A stretch of DNA of 64,000 nt from an uncultured Lachnospira sp. (GTDB lineage Bacteria; Bacillota; Clostridia; Lachnospirales; Lachnospiraceae). Shown here piece after piece: positions 1 to 8,988 of this stretch (its first letter is position 1; every line of letters begins with the position of its first letter). Under the pieces are notes generated by a model. The model had not been told where the DNA came from and ran no database searches. It was given only the letters and a program-made list of their open reading frames with translations. The stretch is from assembly GCA_910589305.1 (NCBI GenBank), contig CAJUTV010000015.1, positions 11,459-75,458 of the forward strand, read 5' to 3'. The position numbers and the translations under genes are program-made.

Positions 1-1378
1 ACTGTCGTTCACGAAGCTGCATATTTTTAAGAAACTCGGATAATTCAATAATCGACATACTTGTAATTTCATATATATTTTTATCGGATACAGTAACAGC
101 CAGTGATGTAGGCTTTAATCGCTGTCCCTTACAAGCAATACAAGGCGTTATGCGCATAAACTCTTCATAGGACTGCTTTGAGGTCATTGATGCAGTCTCT
201 CGATATCGTTTGGCAACATTTTTTACAAGCCCCTCAAAGGCTATATCATACGTGCCTTCACCTCTCTGCCCTACATAATGCACTTTTACTGTTTTTCCAT
301 TGGTGCCATTCAAAATAATCTCTTTAATATCATCTGGATATTCTTCAAATGGAGTTGCTAGGCTAAAATGATATTCCTTTGACAGTGCATTCATTATTGC
401 TCTTGTAAAACTGCCCTCATCCGTAACAGACTGCCACCCTATAACAACAATTGCTCCTTCATCAATACTAAGTTTCTCATCTGGAATCATCAATTCAGCA
501 TCAAATTCCATCTTATAACCCAAGCCAAAACACTCTGGACACGCACCAAATGGATTATTAAACGAAAAACTCCTCGGCTCGATTTCCTCAATATTAATAT
601 CACAATCAGGACATGAAAAACTTTGACTAAAATTCATTGGGTTGCCGCCAATAACATCAATAACCATCAATCCATCAGACAATTTCAACGCTGTTTCAAT
701 GGAATCCGTCAATCGTTTTTGAATCCCCTCTCGAATGGATAATCGGTCTACTACAATCTCGATATTATGCTTTTTATTTTTTTCCAATTTAATCTCATCG
801 CTTAATTCGTACATGTTCCCATCAACCATAACACGCACATAACCGCTTTTTTTTGCCTGCTCAAACAATTTGACATGTTCGCCCTTTCGCCCTCGAACCA
901 CAGGGGCTAACACCTGTATTTTTGTTCCTTCTGACAAATCCATTATCACATCAACCATCTGGTCAACCGTTTGTTTATTAATCTCTTTGCCGCACTTTGG
1001 ACAATGGGGAATACCAATTCTTGCATACAATAATCGAAAATAATCATATATTTCTGTAACAGTTCCCACAGTTGAACGCGGGTTTCGATTGGTGGATTTC
1101 TGGTCAATTGAAATGGCGGGCGATAACCCTTCTATGCTTTCCACATTCGGTTTTTCCATCTGACCTAAAAATTGTCTGGCATAAGAAGACAGCGACTCCA
1201 TATAACGCCTCTGCCCTTCTGCATATATCGTGTCAAATGCCAAACTAGATTTACCAGAACCAGACACACCTGTAAGAACAACTAATTCATCTCGTGGTAT
1301 ATCTAAAGACACATCATTTAAATTATGTTCATTTGCTCCCTTAATTCTTATAAAATGTCTAAAATTCCCCTTCTCCAT
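1..1378 (-). CDS. uvrA: UvrABC system protein A, N-terminal 459 codons (cut by window edge)
   Basis: UvrA is the ATPase that finds damaged DNA and loads UvrB in nucleotide excision repair. The visible part begins MEKGNFRHFIRIKGANEHN and carries the Walker A motif GVSGSGKSS at residues 37-45, followed by the UvrA-typical RRYMESLSSYARQFLGQM stretch, a CPKC half-finger and a CPDC...CPEC zinc site. The ATG at 1378 is preceded by a GAGG ribosome site within AGAAATGAGG, 10 nt upstream. The gene runs off the left edge, so about the last half of the usual ~940 residues is not seen. It lies 121 bp downstream of uvrB on the same strand, so the two probably form an SOS-controlled operon. Confidence 0.97.
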   Translation of the reverse strand, partial: MEKGNFRHFIRIKGANEHNLNDVSLDIPRDELVVLTGVSGSGKSSLAFDTIYAEGQRRYMESLSSYARQFLGQMEKPNVESIEGLSPAISIDQKSTNRNPRSTVGTVTEIYDYFRLLYARIGIPHCPKCGKEINKQTVDQMVDVIMDLSEGTKIQVLAPVVRGRKGEHVKLFEQAKKSGYVRVMVDGNMYELSDEIKLEKNKKHNIEIVVDRLSIREGIQKRLTDSIETALKLSDGLMVIDVIGGNPMNFSQSFSCPDCDINIEEIEPRSFSFNNPFGACPECFGLGYKMEFDAELMIPDEKLSIDEGAIVVIGWQSVTDEGSFTRAIMNALSKEYHFSLATPFEEYPDDIKEIILNGTNGKTVKVHYVGQRGEGTYDIAFEGLVKNVAKRYRETASMTSKQSYEEFMRITPCIACKGQRLKPTSLAVTVSDKNIYEITSMSIIELSEFLKNMQLRERQ

Positions 1379-1499
1379 CTCTTTGTTACCTCATTTCTCT
1401 TATCAATATATTTTCCATTTACACATGAAATAAACTTTTATTTTAGTTTTTATATCTTATCAAACAATAAGATAAAAATAATACTATAACAAGCTAAAT

Positions 1500-3569
1500 T
1501 TATTTATTATCATACAAATATTGATTGATTTGTATCATTTGGTCACGCAGTTTAGCGGCGGTCTCAAAATCAAGCTCGGCAGCAGCTTTGTGCATATTTT
1601 TTTCAATCTGTTTTTTAACCTTTTCAAGCTCTTTTACGCTCATTGATTCATAATCCTTTAATAGTCCTTCACTTGATTCTTCTATTCCCTCTGCTGCCTT
1701 AGAAATCGTTATTAAATCCCTCACCGCTTTTTGTATCGTCTGTGGCGTAATGTTATGCTCCTCGTTATATTGCTGCTGAATTGTTCTTCTTCTTTCGGTT
1801 TCTGATATCGCTTTATTCATTGAATCCGTAATCTTATCTGCATACATAATAACATGTCCATCCACATTTCTAGCAGCACGTCCAATCGTCTGAATCAGTG
1901 AAGTTTCTGTTCTTAAAAATCCCTCTTTATCGGCATCTAAAATAGCAACTAACGTAATTTCTGGAATATCCAGTCCTTCTCTTAACAAATTAATTCCTAT
2001 CAATACATCAAAGGCATCCATTCGCATATCACGTATAATTCTTTGTCGCTCTAACGTATCAATATCTGCATGTAAATATTTTACCCTTATTCCTAATTCT
2101 TTAAGATAATCCGTCAAATCCTCCGCCATATGTTTGGTTAATGTTGTAACCAAAATCTTATTATGATTAGCAGCTTCTTTATGAATCTCAGACACCAAAT
2201 CATCAATTTGACCTTCCACTGGCCTTACAACAACTTTAGGGTCTAAAAGTCCCGTTGGTCTGATAAGCTGTTCTGTGCGCAACAATTCATGTTCTCTCTC
2301 ATATACAGATGGTGTTGCTGACACAAACAACATTTGTGATATCTTATTTTCAAACTCTGTAAAATTTAATGGTCTATTATCTTTGGCAGATGGAAGGCGA
2401 AAACCATAATCCACTAAAGTTGTCTTTCGTGATTGGTCTCCTGCATACATTCCTCGTACCTGTGGTATTGTTATATGAGACTCATCTACAATAATTAAAA
2501 AATCATCGGGAAAATAATCCATCAGTGTATATGGCGCAACCCCGCTAGGCAAGCCTGCCAAATGCCTTGAATAATTTTCAATTCCTGAACAAAATCCTGT
2601 CTCTTGCATCATCTCAATATCAAAATTGGTACGTTCTTCGATTCGCTGTGCCTCTAATAATTTATCCTCACTTTTAAAATAAGCAATGCGCTCTTTTAAT
2701 TCTTTTTTAATCTCCTCAATTGCTGCCGCCATTTTCTCTTGGTCTACTACATAGTGCGAATTAGGGAAAATAGCAATATGCTCTAACTGACTTTTAATCT
2801 CACCTGTAAGCGAATCAATTTCTGTAATTCGGTCTACCTCATCACCAAAAAATTCTACGCGAATTGCCATTCCACTGGAAGCGGCTGGATATATCTCCAC
2901 CACATCTCCGCGAACGCGAAACGTACCACGCTTAAAATCTTGGTCTCCTCTTACATATTGAATATCAATTAATTTTCTAAGCACTTCATCTCTATCCTTA
3001 ATCATTCCCGGTCTTAATGATATCACCATATTTTGATAGTCAACGGGAGCTCCAAGTCCATATATACAAGATACCGAAGCTACAATAATCACATCATTTC
3101 TCTCAGAAAGTGCCGCCGTTGCTGAATGGCGTAACTTATCAATCTCATCATTAATGGATGAATCTTTTGCAATATACGTATCACTTTGCGGCACATAAGC
3201 TTCTGGCTGATAATAGTCATAATAGGAAACAAAATACTCCACTGCATTCTCAGGAAACATCTCCTTAAACTCTCCGTAAAGCTGTGCTGCAAGCGTTTTG
3301 TTATGAGCGATAACAAGAGTTGGCTTTTGCAGTCCCTGAATAACATTTGCCATTGTAAATGTCTTACCAGAACCTGTCACTCCCAGTAAAGTCTGAAATT
3401 GATTGCCTTCCTTAAACCCTTCTACCAGCTCTGCAATTGCCTGTGGTTGGTCGCCTGTTGGCTGATATGGCGCATGAAGTTTAAAAGCACGTTCGCTCTC
3501 TGTATTATTGTTAGGTGCAAGTCGTTGACCATGGTCAACAGATTGTGCATATCCTTTTTTCTCTGGCAT
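1500..3569 (-). CDS. uvrB: UvrABC system protein B (excinuclease helicase subunit)
   Basis: UvrB verifies DNA damage and recruits UvrC. At 689 residues it is slightly longer than the usual ~660 because of an N-terminal extension of about 28 residues. Visible motifs are Walker [10 protein letters not shown] (63-71), the damage-probing beta-hairpin region [13 protein letters not shown], a DESH box, the RAARN motif, and a C-terminal UVR domain ([13 protein letters not shown]) that contacts UvrC. A GGAAGG ribosome site precedes the ATG at 3569. The upstream region has an extended -10 (TGC TATACT, minus strand, 3695-3700) and a perfect GAAC-N4-GTTC LexA-type box at 3733-3744. uvrA follows, so DNA-damage induction of both genes is expected. 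Confidence 0.98.
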   Translation of the reverse strand: MPEKKGYAQSVDHGQRLAPNNNTESERAFKLHAPYQPTGDQPQAIAELVEGFKEGNQFQTLLGVTGSGKTFTMANVIQGLQKPTLVIAHNKTLAAQLYGEFKEMFPENAVEYFVSYYDYYQPEAYVPQSDTYIAKDSSINDEIDKLRHSATAALSERNDVIIVASVSCIYGLGAPVDYQNMVISLRPGMIKDRDEVLRKLIDIQYVRGDQDFKRGTFRVRGDVVEIYPAASSGMAIRVEFFGDEVDRITEIDSLTGEIKSQLEHIAIFPNSHYVVDQEKMAAAIEEIKKELKERIAYFKSEDKLLEAQRIEERTNFDIEMMQETGFCSGIENYSRHLAGLPSGVAPYTLMDYFPDDFLIIVDESHITIPQVRGMYAGDQSRKTTLVDYGFRLPSAKDNRPLNFTEFENKISQMLFVSATPSVYEREHELLRTEQLIRPTGLLDPKVVVRPVEGQIDDLVSEIHKEAANHNKILVTTLTKHMAEDLTDYLKELGIRVKYLHADIDTLERQRIIRDMRMDAFDVLIGINLLREGLDIPEITLVAILDADKEGFLRTETSLIQTIGRAARNVDGHVIMYADKITDSMNKAISETERRRTIQQQYNEEHNITPQTIQKAVRDLITISKAAEGIEESSEGLLKDYESMSVKELEKVKKQIEKNMHKAAAELDFETAAKLRDQMIQINQYLYDNK

Positions 3570-3694
3570 ATAAACCCCTTCCTTTCACAAAGTTCCTACA
3601 ACTATTATCTGTCATAAAATTTATACCATTCTTTGATAAACGCATCTTATTTTTTAATTTACTTATAGATAAATTCTTAACAATTTTCCTTTAC

Positions 3695-3744
3695 AGTATA
3701 GCACTATATATAAAAAAAGTACAGACAAAATTGAACATTTGTTC
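3695..3744 (-). promoter_or_regulatory. Probable uvrB promoter with LexA (SOS) box
   Basis: Reading the minus strand, an extended -10 element (TG, one base, TATACT; hexamer at 3695-3700) lies about 125 bp before uvrB. No good -35 is visible. Some 33-44 bp upstream of the -10, positions 3733-3744 read GAACATTTGTTC, an exact match to the Firmicute LexA half-site pattern GAAC-N4-GTTC. uvrB and uvrA are classic SOS genes, so the location fits. The box sits inside the terminator hairpin of the upstream operon. LexA binding is inferred. Confidence 0.6.
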
Positions 3745-3752
3745 TGTACTTT
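3712..3752 (-). terminator. Rho-independent terminator of the kinase/binding-protein operon
   Basis: On the minus strand a 10-bp perfect stem (AAAGTACAGA with TCTGTACTTT, plus four inner pairs and a one-base bulge) is followed by a run of seven T. It begins 20 bp after the stop codon of the solute-binding lipoprotein gene at 3773 and should end that transcript before uvrB. Confidence 0.85.
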
Positions 3753-3772
3753 CTTAGGATATATTTTTATTA

Positions 3773-5086
3773 TTACTCTAACGATTCTTGCTGAAGTCTG
3801 TCAAATTCTGCCATACATTCATCTACTGTTGCCCCGTTTAATAATTTCCGAACAATCAAACAGGTATTCCCCCATTGTTCAACCTTCATTCCAGCATTGG
3901 CTCCTAACACATAAACGTTTTCTTCTATTTTATCATTCAGCGGTTTTAATGCTGGTATGCAATCTACCTGAACATTTTTAGAAGGCGAAATAACTTTATT
4001 GGTTTCTGTATATACTTTAAGTGCATCATCTGAAAGTATCACGTTTAAAACGCGCATAGCATCTTGCATATGTTGTGCATTTGCACCAATGCCATATCCT
4101 GTCATAGGTATTACTGGCATCTGTCCGCGACTGCTAGGAAAACCAATTACTAACATGTTAAAATCTGGATTTCCATATGCTGTATCCGTATTAGCAGCTC
4201 CCCAGTAAGCCATGACAATTGGGGTTTTTTGTGCCAAAAAATCTGCGCCTTCTCCTTCAATCGCCTCACTGACATAAGCTTTCTTGGCATCAATATAACC
4301 ACGTTCTATTAATTCCTTAAGAAATTCAAAACCAGGTCGCATATAATCACTATATTTCTTTGTACCATTGTTAAGTCCCTCAATTTCTGCCTCCGTATTT
4401 CCTCCATTGTACAAATCCGCATAAGCCTGTGCAAGAACAAAAGTCTCTAACCACCAGCGGTTTGCTCCTATTGGTGTCTCAATCCCATTTTCCTTAAATA
4501 CCCTGCAGCACTCTAAAAACTCTTCAGGTGTCTCTGGTAGCGCCAATTGATATTGGTCAAACATATCTTTATTAATAAACAACCCATAGGCTACAATCTC
4601 TTGGGGAATTGCTACCAACTTGCCATTAATGGTATTTGCCGTCTTAACGACATCACGCAGATTTTTCACACATTCCAAATCGGATAAATCCATTAATTTT
4701 CCTTCTTCTCCCAGACGCCTTACTGTATCTGGATTTAAGAGATAAAAATCATCCATATCATTACGCGCTCTGTCAAGAGTAACCTCATCATATGTTTTAT
4801 CTTGATAATTTTCCGCCGTGTAAGTAATATAATCAACGGTCACGCCCAATTTTTCCTCCGCCATACGAATGGTCTTATCTGCGGCACTTCGTGCCACATT
4901 CTCTGCATTTGGGTCTGTTTTTTCCATTGGACTAAACATTCTTACAGTCTGTTTATTATCTTTTTTAGGCTTTGCTAAATTCAATATTGATTTTTCGCTT
5001 CCACATGCTGTCGCTATAAAAAGCACTATTCCTGCTGTACATATCGCCATTATTCTTTTTAAACGACTTCTCTTACTTTTTTTCAT
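3773..5086 (-). CDS. Extracellular solute-binding lipoprotein (ABC sugar-type family)
   Basis: This 437-residue protein starts with a basic N-terminus, a hydrophobic signal and a lipobox (ATAC, Cys28), so it should be a lipoprotein outside the membrane. The body resembles family 1 extracellular solute-binding proteins, for example the YGLFINKDMFDQYQL segment and the late NKVISPSKNV segment. No ABC permease or ATPase gene is next to it. Instead its ATG lies 14 nt inside the 3' end of a hybrid histidine kinase gene, implying translational coupling. I infer that it presents a ligand to that kinase rather than feeding a transporter. The ligand cannot be told from sequence. A strong terminator follows. 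Confidence 0.85.
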   Translation of the reverse strand: MKKSKRSRLKRIMAICTAGIVLFIATACGSEKSILNLAKPKKDNKQTVRMFSPMEKTDPNAENVARSAADKTIRMAEEKLGVTVDYITYTAENYQDKTYDEVTLDRARNDMDDFYLLNPDTVRRLGEEGKLMDLSDLECVKNLRDVVKTANTINGKLVAIPQEIVAYGLFINKDMFDQYQLALPETPEEFLECCRVFKENGIETPIGANRWWLETFVLAQAYADLYNGGNTEAEIEGLNNGTKKYSDYMRPGFEFLKELIERGYIDAKKAYVSEAIEGEGADFLAQKTPIVMAYWGAANTDTAYGNPDFNMLVIGFPSSRGQMPVIPMTGYGIGANAQHMQDAMRVLNVILSDDALKVYTETNKVISPSKNVQVDCIPALKPLNDKIEENVYVLGANAGMKVEQWGNTCLIVRKLLNGATVDECMAEFDRLQQESLE

Positions 5087-7703
5087 AAACCTCTTTTTTC
5101 TCCTTATTGGTTCCTGCTGTTTCTTTACAGATATATTGGTTTATCACTTTCTTTAGCAATTCTACATCAACTGGTTTTGCCAGATGAACATTCATTCCAG
5201 CATTTAATGCATCTTTTTCATCTTCTGCAAACGCATTTGCAGTCATGGCAATAATCGGAATTTCTTTTGCATCTTCACGCGGCAGCGCCCGAATCAATTT
5301 TGTTGCATCATAGCCATTCATAACAGGCATCTGTACATCCATCAAAATTGCATCAAACTCTCCTTCTTGTGATGCTTTAAAACGCTCTAGTGCTATCTGA
5401 CCATTTTCACAAATTTCACAATTTGCCCCTTCTGACAATAAAATTTCTAGTAGAATTTCTGCATTAATCTCATTGTCTTCTGCCGCAAGAAAATGTAAGC
5501 CCTGCAAACTATGTTCTTGGTCTGGCTGCAAATTGTAGCCATCTCCAGATTCTTCTGCCTGTATTTCTATAATCTTTTCTTTTAAAGAAGACACAAAAAC
5601 TGGTTTTACAAGGGTTCCTGTATATCCAAACTCAAGCACTTCCTCCATACCGTTTGTATCATGTGTAGTCATAAACAAAAGAACGGCAGATTGTGGCAGT
5701 ATTTTCCTTATTCTCTCTGCCATCTCAAGACGCTCTCCTCTTAATGTATTCCAATCAACCAACACTATATGGTAACAATCTGGTGTACTGCTAGTAGTCT
5801 CTATCATATGTAAAGCTTCCTCTGCCTCAAACGTAATATCCATTGAAATGCCTATATCTTCCATAAATGTCTGTATATTTTTGATTTCCTGCACATTTTC
5901 AACAACAGATAAAATATGAGAAATTCCACTTTTTTCCCAAAATAGTCGGTCTGCCTCACTTTCAGATATGCGAAGTTCCAACTCTACACGAAACAGACTT
6001 CCTTTGTTGACCTCACTAAATACTTCAATGCTTCCTCCCATCAACTCTACAATATTTTTGGTAATTGCCATACCAAGTCCAGTACCCTGCACTTTATTTG
6101 TTGTACTATTTTCTGCTCTTGTAAACACATCAAAGATTGTTTTTAAATAGTCTGATGTCATTCCATAACCGTCATCCTCAACTTCAATTCGGATGCGCTC
6201 AAAATGACTGGAATGCTGCTTTAATCCAATCATACGAAACCATATATTTCCACCCTCAGGTGTATATTTAATAGCATTGGAAAGCAAGTTGATTAATATC
6301 TGATTAATTCTTGTCTCATCGCCTCTTAAATATTCATTTTTAATATCCGTAATTTCCACAAAAAATTTCTGTGCTCGTGCATTTGCCATTGGACGAATAA
6401 TTGCATCAATGGAAGACACCAAATCATTTAGCGCAAACTCCTCCTCTGTAAGCACTACCTTTCCGCTCTCTATCTTGGAAACCTCCAAAATATCATTAAT
6501 TAGGCTAATCAAATGCTGTCCAGAAGCTTTGATTTTTTTCGTGTACTCCCGCACCTTATCCGCATTTTCTGCGTCCTTGTCCAGCAGTGTAGTAAATCCC
6601 AGTACTGCATTCATCGGTGTACGAATGTCATGGGACATATTAGAAAGAAATGTTGTCTTAGCATTACTTGCCAGCTGAGCCGCTTGTAAGGCTTCTTTTA
6701 ATTGCTGATTATGTCGTTCTCTCTCCGCTTCTCGCTCTCGCATAATTTTACGCTGCTGCCTCTGATTCACATAATATACAAAACAACACAAGAAAAACGC
6801 AATCAGCATAATAATCACAACAATAAATACATGATTATTTACCGTTTTCCCTTCCTGTTGGATGGCTTCCATCGGCACATAACCTGTCAGGCAAATGGTG
6901 CCATCATTTACCATCCAGACAAAATTTAGGGAACTTTTCCCCCTGATATCATGATAAAACATAATATTTTCTTTATTTTGCACACATTGTTGAATCTCTG
7001 TAAGAATGTTATTCTCATAAATATTATTTGCCCGGTAAAAATCTTCCAAATTAAGATGTCCTGCACTTCGCTGTCCCATGCCTTTTGGTTTTAACACAAA
7101 TCGTTCCGTCTTTACATCCATAATATAAAGCAGTGCTTGTTTATTATAAAATCCATCTGGCAGCAATTCATCAAAAGTATCATATGTATATTCTATATAA
7201 AGTGCACCAATTTCTTGACCATTTTTTATAATAGGACATTTCAATGTATATGCCCATGTTCCCATATAATTTAAATACGAATTGGAAATTTCAATTTCAT
7301 CCATTATCTCACTTGCAGTAAACCTCATTCCATCTTCTGAAAACGGTTCCCCTGTACTAGAAACACCTTTTGTTTCCCCTGCACGAATCAGTGAAATCTT
7401 TACCATCGTTTGATTTTTTTGATAAGAACGGATATAATCTTCTATATTCTCCTTTGTGGCAATTTCTCTAGCTATAAGTTTCTGAAATTCTGCCTCTTTT
7501 TTACAAATTGATTCTATGATGCATTTTATCAAATCCAAATTTTCATTGAGATTTTGAATTGCCGCTGTGGACATTTCTCTTAATATTTTCTGCGACACTG
7601 AAAATACAACGCCGCCTAATATACAAAATACCAAGATAATCGAAAGAAGCAATGTCATTTTTTTATCGGTTCTATTTTTATTTTTTTTCTCTTTCATTTT
7701 CAT
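5073..7703 (-). CDS. Membrane hybrid sensor histidine kinase with two receiver domains
   Basis: An 876-residue protein with a TM segment at about 17-39, an extracellular Cache-like sensor (about 45-290), a second TM at about 292-313 and a short coiled coil. Next comes a HisKA domain with the phosphorylatable His358 in NMSHDIRTPMNAVLGF, then a HATPase domain (NLLSNAIKYTPEGG; GTGLGMAI). Two receiver domains follow. The first looks degenerate: it keeps VDWNT but lacks the acidic pocket. The second is canonical (AEDNEINAE, LMDVQMPVMNG, AKPV). No DNA-binding output is attached. The 3' end overlaps the start of a solute-binding lipoprotein gene by 14 nt, suggesting one sensory unit. Confidence 0.93.
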   Translation of the reverse strand: MKMKEKKNKNRTDKKMTLLLSIILVFCILGGVVFSVSQKILREMSTAAIQNLNENLDLIKCIIESICKKEAEFQKLIAREIATKENIEDYIRSYQKNQTMVKISLIRAGETKGVSSTGEPFSEDGMRFTASEIMDEIEISNSYLNYMGTWAYTLKCPIIKNGQEIGALYIEYTYDTFDELLPDGFYNKQALLYIMDVKTERFVLKPKGMGQRSAGHLNLEDFYRANNIYENNILTEIQQCVQNKENIMFYHDIRGKSSLNFVWMVNDGTICLTGYVPMEAIQQEGKTVNNHVFIVVIIMLIAFFLCCFVYYVNQRQQRKIMREREAERERHNQQLKEALQAAQLASNAKTTFLSNMSHDIRTPMNAVLGFTTLLDKDAENADKVREYTKKIKASGQHLISLINDILEVSKIESGKVVLTEEEFALNDLVSSIDAIIRPMANARAQKFFVEITDIKNEYLRGDETRINQILINLLSNAIKYTPEGGNIWFRMIGLKQHSSHFERIRIEVEDDGYGMTSDYLKTIFDVFTRAENSTTNKVQGTGLGMAITKNIVELMGGSIEVFSEVNKGSLFRVELELRISESEADRLFWEKSGISHILSVVENVQEIKNIQTFMEDIGISMDITFEAEEALHMIETTSSTPDCYHIVLVDWNTLRGERLEMAERIRKILPQSAVLLFMTTHDTNGMEEVLEFGYTGTLVKPVFVSSLKEKIIEIQAEESGDGYNLQPDQEHSLQGLHFLAAEDNEINAEILLEILLSEGANCEICENGQIALERFKASQEGEFDAILMDVQMPVMNGYDATKLIRALPREDAKEIPIIAMTANAFAEDEKDALNAGMNVHLAKPVDVELLKKVINQYICKETAGTNKEKKEVYEKK

Positions 7704-7848
7704 TCACCAAACTTTTTCACTATTTCGTTTAAAATTATCTGTAATTATATATAATATGCGAATTTCTTTTAATTGTCAATAAAACGAATTTTATAATATA
7801 TTGTGTTAAAATAATGTTTTTTTTATATATTTAAAGTCAATCAATAAG

Positions 7849-7938
7849 AGGGCTGTCATACCAAGAAAAAACAGTACAAGATATAATGATTTTAAAAATC
7901 CACATTCTTGTATGCACTTTACTTGGTGTGACAGCCCT
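7849..7938. repeat. 90-bp nearly palindromic element (MITE-like or long hairpin)
   Basis: The outer arms are AGGGCTGTCATACCAAG (7849-7865) and CTTGGTGTGACAGCCCT (7922-7938): 17 bp with one mismatch, which is a T-G wobble. Inside, TACAAGA and TCTTGTA pair, and GATTTTAAAAATC at the centre is itself palindromic, so almost the whole 90 bp can fold. It lies 25 bp beyond the stop of the FlxA-like gene. No T-run follows on that gene's strand, although T-rich sequence follows on the plus strand. It could be a small non-autonomous element or a bidirectional transcription end. Confidence 0.6.
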
Positions 7939-7962
7939 TTAAAATTTTCTTTATTTTTTTTA

Positions 7963-8796
7963 TTACAAACGAACATCAATTGATGTATAAGGTGTTGTTT
8001 GTGTTGATGTCTGTGCAGCTTCTACTCCAACAACTTCTACTGTGACCGGTTGCTTTGTTGCTGATACAGTTTCTTTATTATTTACACCACTTGCTGTATA
8101 TTGTGTAACTTCATCTGTCTGCTCTTTATTGCCTGCTGCCGTTGTCTTATCCGTTTCATTTTTGTTACTTTCAGCAGTCTGTGTTGTTTCCTCTTTCTTT
8201 GCAGCTTCCTCCATAACTTTGTTGGCATTGGCAAGTGTAGATATCTGTGAAGTTTTTGTTTCCTGAGCTTTTGACTGTATATCAGCCAATTCCTCCTCCT
8301 TCTTTTTCGTACTTACACCTCTGCCTTGGTCCATCTTAATCTCGGACTCCAAAACATTTGCTTTTCCTTCCAGTTGTGTTGATACGCTTCCTTGTACCTT
8401 CGCCTGTTTCATAGAAGAATCTGCTGAAATTATCGCCTGCATATTTGACTTGGACAATTCATTTCCCTGTTTTGCTGATTTTGCAGCTTTTTGACTGCCG
8501 CCAAGCATATCCTCCATCGATGAACCTTTTGACTGCTGTTCCTTTCTTTGCTCAATCTGATGTTGTCTAAGCTGTTGATTTAATGCAGTAATTTCTTGCT
8601 GAATTTCCTGTCTTTTTTTCATTTTTTCTTCTAACGACATTTCTTCATTAGAAGAAAGTTCCTGCAACTGTTTTTGCTTATTTGCTATCTGGTTTTGAAT
8701 ATTCTTGCTGACAGAATCCGTCTGCATATTCATGCCAGAACCTCCTGTCTGCATATGATTATTATTTGTACCTGTTACACTGCCAATCGTCATCAT
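7963..8796 (-). CDS. FlxA-like coiled-coil protein, Gln/Lys-rich
   Basis: A 277-residue hydrophilic protein with no signal peptide or membrane segment. Residues about 25-95 are a heptad-rich, Q/K/E-rich region (IQNQIANKQKQLQELSS, then EEKMKKRQEIQQEI) that resembles the FlxA-like family, whose founding member is a flagellar-regulon gene in Escherichia coli. The rest is Ala/Lys/Thr-rich and low in complexity. I chose the ATG at 8796 because a GGAAAGGAG ribosome site lies 9 nt before it; an earlier start at 8829 has none. A twin-repeat site at 8950-8980 matches one in front of the neighbouring Agr-like regulator, so that regulator probably controls this gene. Function unknown; a motility or surface role is a guess. 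Confidence 0.6.
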   Translation of the reverse strand: MMTIGSVTGTNNNHMQTGGSGMNMQTDSVSKNIQNQIANKQKQLQELSSNEEMSLEEKMKKRQEIQQEITALNQQLRQHQIEQRKEQQSKGSSMEDMLGGSQKAAKSAKQGNELSKSNMQAIISADSSMKQAKVQGSVSTQLEGKANVLESEIKMDQGRGVSTKKKEEELADIQSKAQETKTSQISTLANANKVMEEAAKKEETTQTAESNKNETDKTTAAGNKEQTDEVTQYTASGVNNKETVSATKQPVTVEVVGVEAAQTSTQTTPYTSIDVRL

Positions 8797-8949
8797 TATT
8801 TTGGTCTCCTTTCCTTGTTGCTGTACCATCTTTGTACAGTCGATATACCCTAAAAGGTAAATCTATCACATCCTTGTATTTCTAACCGAACAAACAATAT
8901 CTGTTCTTATTTATGTTTTCGGAAATGAACTTTATAATCTAAACCAAAA

Positions 8950-8980
8950 TGTTGTGGAACGGAGTTTTTTTGTTGTAAAC
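8950..8980 (-). promoter_or_regulatory. Twin direct-repeat operator (LytTR-type) upstream of the FlxA-like gene
   Basis: Two copies of TGTTGT (plus strand; ACAACA on the coding strand) start at 8950 and 8971, a 21-bp period. The same arrangement, with the same run of seven T next to the second copy, occurs at 11219-11249 in front of the LytTR regulator gene. Direct repeats two helical turns apart are characteristic of LytTR regulators such as AgrA. A TATAAA-like -10 lies about 13 bp downstream on the minus strand. Binding is inferred. Confidence 0.55.
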
Positions 8981-8988
8981 CAGGCTAT

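Noticed and set aside
1457..1476. Hairpin between uvrB and uvrA as a terminator
   Set aside because: Weak AT-only stem with no T-run on the coding strand; uvrB and uvrA are expected to be co-transcribed.
8884..8905. GAAC...GTTC near the FlxA-like gene as an SOS box
   Set aside because: The half-sites are 11 bp apart instead of 4.
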